64,000 nucleotides of DNA, taken from Pocillopora verrucosa (taxonomy: Eukaryota; Cnidaria; Anthozoa; Scleractinia; Pocilloporidae). The notes beneath the pieces were generated by a model. The model ran no database searches. It was not told the origin of the DNA and saw nothing but the letters and a program-made list of their open reading frames with translations. Of this stretch, positions 10,028-22,000 are shown piece after piece (positions within the stretch are counted from its first letter, which is position 1; the number at the start of each line of letters is the position of its first letter). Position numbers and translations under genes: made by a program. The stretch lies in the NCBI RefSeq assembly GCF_036669915.1, contig NC_089323.1:18898587-18962586 (forward strand). The letters run 5' to 3'.

Positions 10028-13000
10028 ATGTTGCATGTATTTTATGTCGACCTGGGGAGTACGTACACTTTTGAAATGGAGCTGGCAATGGAAAGGTGAG
10101 AGAGGATTTTATAATGTTGTACAACTGGTAGGGAAGACTTTTTACTTGGCATATGTTAGGTCACTTACGTGCTCATCGAAACGTGACCAAACAAGTTTGA
10201 TCAAAACTTATGACGAAGTTATGTTTAACTGTCTTTTAGTCTCTCTGTTTTGACAGTCCTGGTGCAGGCTGAAGCAGTTCATGTCCCGGTGTAAAATATT
10301 TCAGTATGCCATGAGTGAACGACATATAAATGATTAATTTAGGTGTTATGTATGTTTGCTTTAGTTTACATCCAGAACCCGGTAATAATTGTATGTGTGG
10401 ATACAATAATCAATGATATAAAATGCATTTTTGAGGCAAAATATTTCTCTCCCAAAGGTCATACTGAAAGGTGAATTTCAAAAACTTCCCTATGTCAGGT
10501 CTGAAAATAGAACTTCAAAAAGGGAAAATACATTGTGTATGATAATACCATAGCCAATGATTGACTATGGTATTAAAACACATGTTTTTATTAATCCAAC
10601 ATGGCATTTGTGCATTGACATGCAACATGAAGTAGAATTAGTGGAACTTTGAGTGCTGCCAAGCAAAGAAGGATGTGCTGTCTTGTCATACACAGCAGAA
10701 TTTTTTTATGCATTCAGTGGGAGTAATTATAGAAAATGCGGCAATTGAATAGTTGCTATGATGAGTAATCAAGATCGGAAGAAAAAAATTTGCTTTTTAT
10801 TTTATGATGATGCTTTTCAGGGTTTTAAATCAACTGTCAAGGCAATATTGGATTTTTGATTCCATATTATAGTTTGTGACTCTGATTTTGGCGTGACAGT
10901 GTGGACAGAGAACATTTAGAAACTGGGCTGATTCGGTCTATTTTTGCTGGAGATCATTCATCTTCTAAGCAGATGAACTGGGGTGCTGTTGGCAGTTTCA
11001 AACTTTGGAAATAAAAAAAAAAACCTAAACAACTGCCTTTACCAGACAAAAGTGTTGAATCAATGTTGATTCGGAGGGATTAGTAACTATCCCAGCTCCT
11101 TCATTTACCCAAGGTTGAGATGTGTGTTCTTTTAAACAGTGTTCAAGTGCTGATGAGTACAGTGGCTGCTGAAACAGGGATCCCAGAGGATAAACAAGTC
11201 TTGTTAATATCTAATGGTGAAGCATTGGATCCCAGAGAAAGAGTCTACAGTTATAACAGTGCTGGCACTGTAAGTACCAGTGGTGTATTCTGGTTCTAGA
11301 TTTATCTTTTCAGAATCAATGTTCACCTTGCGGCTAGTGAATTTCATTACTTACTTTGCAAGGCTTTAGGAGTCCTATGCACGTATATAGGGGATGTATT
11401 AGAGAAGGGGCATGATATACCAGGGGAATCAGCTTATAAAAGCACTAACAGTGTTTCATTACGAACCAAGCGAAATCTTGTGTCAGTATGCTTTTGTTTA
11501 TTGGATGTTTCAGATAAACCTTTTCAGCATCATTACTTACACAAAACCAGAATGTAATTGAGCCCCATGCACCAAGGCCTAGACTAAAAATGTTGGATTA
11601 GCTAAGGATGTTCTAACACAAGGTTTCTGTTTTAGGATACCAACCCAATATTTTTGTTCAGCAAATCCACCATTGAGTCATCTATTCCACCATCTCCCAG
11701 TCTTAACTTAGGTTCAGGTAAGTACTGAGTCACTTTTCAATTTACAGGCAGTAATTTAACCCTTGCACTCTCAAGATCTCTTTAGAAATTCGCCTTACTG
11801 TTTGTCATACAATTCTTATGGTGTCAGTGTAGAGAATTTGGTATATAGGATCAACCAATACCCTGCAGATTGATATTCTCATATCTTGTCTCCTTGATAT
11901 TGTATTAATATTGTAAGGAGAAATTCTGTTTTGGTCACTCATGGGAGTTATTGGGAATCGGGAAGGGGGTGTTAGATATATTTTGTTATTATATGTAGTA
12001 ATGATTACAGATTGATACTAATGATATTTGATTATTTTTTGTAGAGGCAAATTTGAAGGAGCAAGTGGAAAAATCTTTGAATTTACCACCCACATATGAA
12101 ACTCTTGTATCCAGAGCTCAGCTAGCATCTGTATGTTCCTTGAAGATTTTATAGTGAATAAAAACTGCCAGATGTGTTGCATTGAGTAAATAGCAACCTA
12201 CGTTCTCAGCAGACTCTTTTATTAATTGAAAGAGACACTAGTGAGAGTAATATTTGGATATTTGACTATAAAACAGAAAGGTTTCACTTTTAGTGATATG
12301 TGTATGCATTTATTTGATGATACGCTGTCCTTCTTACTTGCACCCTATCTAATTAGACTTTATATTTTACTATAATTTTGATCACTTTTTACACTTGTTA
12401 CTAAATTAATAGACTCATATGCATTGTCTTTTCTTTATTTTAGGAATTCCATTCACTTTCCATACAAATTGCAGAGAGCTGTGAAAATCTAGTGTATGAG
12501 CAAAAGCTGCAACAGAAGGGATGGGCAGCAGTTGTTGCAAATTTGGAGAGTATTGCTAGGTATTTTTCAAAACAAAAAAATCCTTCCACCTATATTGTAC
12601 TTTTGAAGCCTCTTTCTATATATGTTGTAGTTTAAAATGAATCTCAGGTCAATATGGCTTTAAACTAGTTTAATTTCTCTTTCCCTTTGTTCCTGATACA
12701 TTATTGCACTAATCCTTGACCAAGGAAAAACACTATTCAACCAAGTTTGAATTCATTTTAATATGAAACATACATCCTCAGGAAGCAAATTAGATACCCT
12801 AAACTGAAGCGAGTAATTTATGGGAATGTGTCAGAATAAGAATTCTATTTTAAATTATTTGTAAGTAATTTAGAACACGGTTAGAGTCTTACACTTACAA
12901 GTATGCATTAAAAGTACCTAAGCTGAACTGATTTTTAATAATTTTTGTGATACTTTCGTCTTAATGCTCAACTTTTGTAACTTGCCTGTCTTTCTTTTTA

Positions 13001-16000
13001 AAAAAAATTTTTCACCAGTGAGTTCAAAGCCAGATCAAGTAGTGTTAATCAAATCTACTCAGAGTTTCTGGATTCAAGGACGAGATATATTGAGTTACTT
13101 GACAGGTATGCAAAGCAGATGTAAATTTTCCTCCCATTAATTTTAGTTTGTAGATAAACCATTTGTCCTCTACTTTATCACAAGATACTTGAAAGCTACT
13201 TAATGATTTTGTAGGTTCAAAGAGATCTTGCCTCTACTGGCTAGAATACCTGTACTTCCATGCCTCATTTCAAGGCAGTTTTCCCAAGCTAGACAACATA
13301 ATGTGGTTAGTCTGCTGGACTGGATAAGTGCACAGGTAAATACAGCTGTTTGAAACCCCTATAATAACGAATGTTTTTTTTTTATTCATAAGTGCAACAA
13401 AGCAAAAAATGTTCTTTTGAATTTTATTTGATCTAACAATAAAATTTGCCCTCTGATCAGATTTCTTGAAACTTACAATAATATTTATTAGCCAGTAATT
13501 ACAGCCCTGTTTTAGTATATATTCCTTGGAATGAGAAACAGTGGTGTAATTACAGCAGGCTGTATTGTGCTCTAGTTTGAGAGGTCCAGGTGCAAGTTCC
13601 TGCTTAGTTATTGTGTTGGGCAAGAGTCTTTATTCTGTTGGTTCCTTTCTCCACCCTGGAATATGGTTGAATACTAGTGAAGTGCTAAGAAAGCTTATAG
13701 GGGCAGGGGAGGGGTAAGGGGAGGGAGGTGAGGAAGGAGAGGGAATGATGGATTAGAGTTCCATGATCATTGAGGGCAAGAAAACAATTCCTAACTACAT
13801 TATGCCAAAATTACCAGAGGGTAAGCCCTAGTGATGGGAACATCTTTGCCTTTGAGCAGATAAGACTTGTTTAATTAGTGTATTGTCAGGATTTTTTTAA
13901 TTCTACATTTCACTACAATTCATTAAGCAAGAACTAAAGAAAGCAAATGAGTAAATTGTCTACATGCACCTAGGTTAACCTTTCTCTCTTGGTAGGACAA
14001 CAAGAATAGTCTTCAGGATATGGTCAAACAGTGTATTGAGGCAGTGGAGCAGTTTGACGAATCACATCTGACTCAAATTACTACAGAAGTAAATCAGGTT
14101 TTAGGTAAGAATAAACCACACACCTTAATACTTCCTGATTGCAACCGGTTCATTTACTTATTCTTTATTTGGAAGATGAAGTTGCCCAATGGCTTGTGCC
14201 AAGTGCTTGACTCTTGGTTGAAAAGTCTGAGTGCAATGGATGGCTATGCTAAGGTGTAGTGTTCTTAACCAGGACAATTTACTCTTAAACATGAGTGTTT
14301 ATATTCTCCACACTGTTCTCATTATGTTTCCTATGATGATGAAAAGGAGAATATGTATAAAATGATTGAATTTGTTTCATGACCTTAATGTTTTGTTACT
14401 GAAAGGAGAGATGAGATGATACTCACTTTTTAGTGTTAAAGAGTTAAGGGGCCACACATCACTTGGAGGTGTATGGATATTGGCATTTTGTCAGGGAAGT
14501 GTGATAAAATGCTGGGAGGTAACCTAGGGATGGACTACCATCACATTCAGGAGGGAGTCTCAATGCACAAAGTCACTTCATGGTACTGAAATAGGGAAAA
14601 GCTTTGGATGGATTGGCCTTCTGGCTCAGAAGCTATCCAGGGCTTTAACCTTTTAACTCCCAAGAACTGATTTTTAATCCTTGCCTCTAGGAGCTACACA
14701 TTTTTTTAAAAATTAATTAGGAGAATTTGGCTTTTGATAAAGATATCAACATCCACCTGTTTTAACTTAAAAGTTTGAGTATTCCCATTACCTGTTTGCT
14801 GGGTAATGTATGGATATTAGTGGGAGAAATTTGTTAATGATGTCTGGGAGTTAACTAAAAGGTCAACTAAGCTCATCACTGTGTGTTTTGAGTATGGTTT
14901 TGAGAATATAAGGTCTCAATAGCTCCAGGATTCCCTTTGAATTCTAACAGACATAACCTTATCCCCTTCCTTTTGACATTTCCCCAAATCAAAACAGAGT
15001 CGCTTGATAATACAAACATGAAAGAAATCAAAGGATTGGATGAAAGACTAGCTGGACTTCAACACATTCTTCAGACTGTGCAAACCTTCTGTCAGTCCCA
15101 AGCAGACATGTCACAGGGTCTACAACAGAATTTGACAAGTGTTCAAAATATTGGCCGTGACAAGTCAGTTCTTCATGATCTATGTGCCAGCCACCAAAAA
15201 CAGCTTTTGATGTTGACAAAGAACCACTCCTATTTGAGGTTTGTAGTAATATATTATTCCAGTGTTTTGAGCTATTTTTCCCTCAGGATTATTAGTGACA
15301 TAAGTCAAGAATAAATTTCATGTAGCAAGCATAGTCTTAAAAAGAAGAGTCACTTTATTTTTTTTATTTAAAAATCTGTGAAATCTTTTGAAAATAATTG
15401 AAACTTATCAGTGAAAGGGTCTGTTTTAATTAGTAAATGGTGCAGAGAATTTTTGAAGAAAGGGAGTATTTTAGTGATGTACTACAAAACACCTTATCAA
15501 GTAAATAAATGGTGTGGAATAGAACAGACCACTCAGGTAAAATGTGGTCATGCTTTCAGCTTTGTCCCTGCCCTGTTATTTTTACTTCTCCTTAAATCAG
15601 CGGAGCAATCTGTGTTTTTTCCCCATTTCTAGATTAAACTAACAACATATGATTAATTAAAAGGGTTCATTCAACAATCATTCATCAAAGTCAAAATGAG
15701 ATCCTCAGGTAGATTAAAAAGGGAAAATGATACAATTTTTGACCAGTCATACTGCACAATACAGTTACACAGCAATTATACTGTATTATTTTATGAGATT
15801 ATTATTTTTCCTTTAATTTAACATCAGGGATATCAGGAAAAAATGTGCCAAAGCCAAGGATGAGTTGTCCGCTAATCTCCACACCAGATTAAGGTATATG
15901 GTTGTCTCATGATATGTTAATAAAATATGTTAATAAAATGATATCACATGATATGTTAGGTAAATATGTTAATAAAAACTAAACTTATGATAATTGTTAT

Positions 16001-19000
16001 CATGGTTTTGTGAAATATATGAAAAAACGTTTTGCTTTGAATTGTAGAGCTGGTTATTTCAACAAAGCTCAGCCTAAGTTTAGTCATGTTCTAAACCCTC
16101 TGCAATTTCATGATAAGTTTGAATGTTGAGTTTTAAGAATACTTTTATCAAATATGGAAAGATTTTAGCTGAGTCTGGAAAACCCTTTTTTTTTTTTTTT
16201 CTTTTTTCACTTCAGAAAAATAATGTCAAAAGAAATCTTAGGTGTTTTGATTGTCTAACACTGTGGCTCAAGTTAGACAATGTTTAACTTTAACCCAAAA
16301 CACCAGTATGCATATTTTCCCTACTGCTCTCCATACATTTTTTAATGTACTAAAAAGGAGAGTTTGGTTGATAATCAGGAACTTCTGTAGTTGGTGATCA
16401 TTTCCCTTATTTTTGTTACCTTAATGTGTGATTCAGGGGAGAATTTAGATGCTAGTCACTCTTAGCTTCAGCCCTAAATTCTCTACAATTCACAAATTTC
16501 ATTTTTAATTATTGCTGATCAAAAATCCTGTCTCATTTAGATGGATTATGTATGTTGAGAAGAAAATTTGTGATTGTGATGGAACCATCATCTTGTACCA
16601 TGAAAATATTAGAAGAATAAAGCGAAGGTAAGCAAAATTTGATGATTTACAAATCTTTTTTGTTTTAATGATAATAGTTAATTTGTTTTAGATTGGAGAT
16701 TATTGAACAAGTGAACGAGGCACCACGCATGTACATCCTAGCTGTTGCAGAAGTTGTGAGACGAAGGTCATTTTCTTCACAATTTCAAAAGGTAAAAATT
16801 CATACTGAATTACTCTATGTTCATAAATAATTTTGTATTTTTCTGAAATTAAATTTTCAAGATCTTGTTAATCCTTTTGTTAATAATTTTCTTTTTTCAG
16901 TGGGCGAGTAAATTATGTAAGAGCTCATTAGAAGCAAGGACAGAGGAAACAGCACAGAGAGAGGAATTTGAGTTGCTCTTTAGTTAGTAAAAACATGTTG
17001 CCTGTTCTTTTGTTTCAAACTTGCTATTATATGTCAATTAGGTGCATGACATGTATGTTACATTACCAGAAGCAAAAGAAACTATAATTTAAATCAAACA
17101 TTGAGAATTGAGTTACCACATCTAAATGAAATAGCTTTCTTTTACCTTGAAAGTGTGGTGTGTATTTATTATTCATCAAGATTTGCTAGACATAAATTTT
17201 AAAGTATACTAAACTTCAATCTAGCCTTTTTCAAAATTTATGTACATCTATGAAACTATTGAAATATCAATAATCACAATTTTTTTCATATTTTTCTAGG
17301 CCAGCATTTTTTACAAAGTTTGTTCAGTGGCTTGTCTGACAGGCCATCTAGATTTGCGGTATGTTTTCAGTCTGTATTGTCCATCAGAAATGCTTATTTA
17401 TCTATTTTACACATAAATTAATTCCCATTATTAATATTAGTTTGTCAGTTGATGTTGTTAGTTCTGAGAATTTGGTATTGGATCAATACCAAATCAACTC
17501 CCAAGATCTTATCAATAATTCTTCCTTACTGTCTGTCAAACAATTCATGAGTTGTTAGTTCTGAGAATTTGGTATTGGATCAATTAGAAAATCCCCTAAT
17601 TGATATTTTTGTTTATTCATATCACTTGTCTGCTTGATTTTGTATTGATTTTGTTAAGAGATATTCTGTCCTAGTTACTCATGGAGCTCAAGGGTTAAAA
17701 CAATCATTAATGCTCATTAACCTCCTTTTTGTAGGAAAAGCCACCCAGACCTTTTGATGAACAGCTTCCAGTCATATCTGAAAATGACCTACAAGAATTG
17801 AAAGATCAGATTCCAGAGCTAGCTTCTTATCTGGAGTCTAGTTCAGTAAATGTCAGCATGGGAGAGGAGGGTGCAAAAAACAGTTTTTTACAGTCAGAAG
17901 AACTTGAAAATGTTAGCAGTGTTGCTCAATTTCCTGCAGAATTTGACAGAACTAGTGATAGTATTACAGATAAGAAGGTGACATCTTCAATTGTAGACAT
18001 GTCTTCTTCTGAAAGCAAAGCTACCCAAATGAGTGTGGATGCTTCCTCAGAAATTCAATGGACATGTAGTGGCAATCAGAACACTCCTGGACAGGAAGGG
18101 AGGCAAGGTGCAACAGAAAACTACTGTACTCAGGATACTGCAGAGACCACTGAGGATTTTCATGATAGTAACTCTAGTGAGAGGAAGAAAAGTAACAGTG
18201 ATACTTCTTCAGAGAAAAGCTCAGCAGCTGATGATAGTGACCTAGTTTTTCGTTCAGCACATGAGGATTATGTGACTGTTATTGATGCAGATTTAGAAGT
18301 TAATTTCAATGAGAAGGAGATCTCGCCTGATCTACAACCTGTGGGTGAAGTTCAAGAAGACTGCACCGGGCTGCTTGAGGAAGCTAGTCAAACACCAACT
18401 CTGGCTAGTTCTGGAACTCAGAGCACTGAAAGATCTATTGATGTTTCAGCTTTAGATTCTGGAAGCCAGGAGCTGGAGACAGCTACTCTGTCAATTCCAA
18501 ATGATGTGGTTCAAAGATTGCAACAGCTACAAGATCAGTTAACATCAACACAAGAATCTTGGGAGGAGGCTATTTTGAAAAAAGAGACATTTAAACAATT
18601 GAACATGAAGGTCAAGGATTGTGTGAAGGATGAGCTCAATTTTTTGCGTCAGGGTCTGAATGATGCCAAAGGACTGTTAATAGAGTTACAATCAAAGATG
18701 AAGGAGGATGTTTTACTTGCTGTTGGCAATTTAAAAGAAAAAGGGGATTTGTGTGGCAAACACATTCTGCAAAAAACTAAAGAGGAGTTTGAAGTAGAGT
18801 TGGTGCAAATGAATGCAAAGTTTGAGAAAGAAAAACAAGAATTCTTAGAGATCAAAATTAGACTTGAGCTTGAAAAAAATGAAATTCTAGATCAACTAAA
18901 ACAACTGCAAGCTGAAAAGGAAAGAAATGAATCTCAACATAAAGAAGAAACTGAAAAGTGGAGTGAAATTGTGACAGAGTACAAAGCCAAACTGGAAGAA

Positions 19001-22000
19001 CATGAAGGTGCAGCACAGAAGGTTCAGGAAAACAAGTCACGTTATGAGGAAGATCAGCAAATACGATTTAATGCCATAATGATGAAACTGAAGAGGGAGA
19101 AAGAACATGCTGTTTTACAGGCACAAGAAAAAATTAAAGAGTTGAAACAGTTACTTGAACAACAGGAGAAAGATATGAAGTCCTTAGCAATGGAAAAAGA
19201 CAGGATGACAGAAGAGTTTGGACAAGCACGCACTGCCTTTTGCAAAAGAGAACAGGAGCTTGTGGCAGGTAGTGTTTTTTTTTTGTTTTTTTGTTTTTTT
19301 GTTTTTTTTTGTTTTATTTTTTTTTTTACAATTTTGTTTGTAGTCTTTTAACTGCAGTGTGGGATAAGATGCTAAAAGTCACTTCAGCCTTGGAAAGCAC
19401 CAGTTAACCATTTAACTCCTAAGACTTGATTGTCAATTCTCCTTTCTAGCTGCTATGCATTTTCTTGTTTATTAGTGACAAGCATTTGGTGTTAGATTAA
19501 GATAACAACTTCCAACTGTTAAGACTATTCACATAACGTGTTTGCTGGACAATGTATGGATATTTTAGGGAGACAGTACATATTGACCACTTTTTGTGTT
19601 ATTCCATGTAATTGAAAGCTTAGAGATATTCTGATCTTTCTTGTTATTTCAAACAATGAATTCCCTTTGTTGGGAAATAGAAGCTGTCAGAGTTGATTCT
19701 CCAGTTCTAACTATTTTTAGGATTCTTTGAAATTTTCCCAACAACCTCCATTGAGTGTTTTACTCAAGTTTATAATACAGGGACCCCAACCAGGGCTTAT
19801 GCCTGCACCTCTATGGAGATATTCCTGTGCCTGCAGTCATGAGGCATTTCATCATTAAATTAAAAAACCTTTCCTTTCACACCAGTTATTTAAAATACTT
19901 TTTGGAAATTCTCATGTTCAGCTCTTCAAAACAAAGAATCCAGTATTCTGAATTCAGAGATCCTAATGAAAAACAAAGAGGCTGAATTCTTAGAGCAGAT
20001 TGAACAGGAGAAAGCATCAGCACTGACATTGCTGCAAGTCGAACGACAAGTGTGGGAAGCAAATAGAGCGCAAGGGTTACCAGGGAAACATAAAGAAACT
20101 GAGTGAGTCAGAGATGAATGTAATCATACTGGGCTATTAGTTACCGAGAAGTTAACATCTGGCCCTTGTTGTTCAAACAGTGGATAGCACTATCTACTGG
20201 ATGAATCTCTATCCAGTGGATAGTTCAGTACAGTTTGTTGACACTTATTCGCTGAAAAGCAAGATTGATTCATTGGATAGCGTTATCTGCCCTTTGAAAA
20301 ACTGGGTCAGGTCTTCAGTTGGGACTAAAACACAGCCATTTGTTGGAGTCAGTTTGTGATATTTACTTAATTGTGAGATGTTCTCTTGAAGATGATGGCT
20401 CTCTGGGTGTTGGCACTTGAGCAAAGGGGAATTTTATTAATTATTAGGCATAAAGGTGTAAGTAATAGTCTGTTATAATCTTACATCATAACCACTGTTT
20501 GCAGGTGTGGTACTGATGCTGTGCTTGAGGAGGATGATCAACAGAAGATGAAATTCCTGGAAGAGGTGATGAACTCTTCATTAAGATGTATACATTTTCT
20601 GTCATGTTAAAATCACCAAATTCTAAGTCACACTTCTTTAAATGTTGATCCTGTGCATACTTTTTGGTACTAAAAATTTTTAATTGATGTCCTTAATTTG
20701 TATTTAAAATAAGGAGGTTCAAGTGTCACATAGATGACAAACCTTATTGCAATTAACATTTCATTTTACAGGAAAACAAAAAGCTGGCTGAAACGTTGTC
20801 AGAGCAAACTGTGGACAAGTTTGGTCAGCTGAAACAAGTGAGTCCAAAAAGTGAAGCATTTAGTGAGTTATTATATATATAATGATGGATATATAAAATG
20901 GAAAGATGGATATATAAAATGGATATATAAAATAACTCTATGTTAGTATATCAAGTGTTATGTTGTTTGCACCAATGCACCAATCAGATCGCTGCAGTAG
21001 GTTACATATCTCACACTAGTCAGATCACCCCATGAGGGTGTATTTTACACCAATCGGATTCACTAACATGAGAGAACCAGGAAAGATCTTGAAAATATAT
21101 TTATATTTTACAGGTTCTGGAGGCAAAAGATCAACAGATTAAACTTCTTCAGCAACAGCTAGTAAGTAAACTAACCTACCTCTTTCATCTCCCAGATTCT
21201 AATATCACCTCTCCTTATTGTTTACAGTACATTTTTTGGGTAGCTCTAAGAATGTGTTGTTGAATCAAACAAAACCCACCCTTCTTTATGACCCATATAG
21301 CCACATACACACTTTTATTGAAAAAAATGTGACCAAAAATACTGTATGAGGGCCATAGGCTGTGGCATGAACAGGGCCAAAGTCTCTGGCATGAGCAAGG
21401 CTATACCAAGACATATGGCCCTGAAAGCTGTGAGCTGAAAGAAGAATAGAAAAAAATGGAGAAGGACAATCACAAGTTAAAATCCTTAATTGGGCTGACA
21501 AGACGTCCATGTGTCATGACTTTTAGCCATGTATATTCCTATCCGTCCCTCCCACCCAGTCATTTAGTACATAATAAAGTAAGGAGCTTAAATAATAAAA
21601 TTATTTGTCAGTTCTTGGAGTGGTTAGGGTTAGGGTCATTAATACTACTGTATTAATGACAATAAGTGGTATCATATAGGGAATAAACATGCAAGAATGA
21701 TATTTTCTTCAAGTAGCAATATCATGTATTTGTTCATATATATTTACAGAGTCAGATAAAACCACTGGGTGGAGCAAGTGCAGTATCATCAAAGATGGAT
21801 AAAATCTCTCTGAGAGAGTAAGAATTGGTTCTGAATTTGGTTATGGAATAAAATTTTTTTTCACTTTAGATAATCTAGGATTACAAGTGGGTGCTACCAT
21901 CATAAAATCCTAGGTTAGGAGTGGTGTTTTTCCTAGCTTAGTTCATTTTACAAGTCAAATTGAATCATCTTAAAAATGAATTGTATCAACAGCATTACTA

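Noticed and set aside
10035-10253. 72-codon open frame overlapping FIP200 exon 1
   Set aside because: The true first exon is in another frame (ATG at 10028), matches the FIP200 N terminus and splices in phase to 11140.
19269-19351. Continuation of the FIP200 exon 15 frame into a Phe-rich hydrophobic tail
   Set aside because: It is the translation of a poly(T) tract after a clear GT donor at 19269; exon 16 at 19922 continues the protein in phase.
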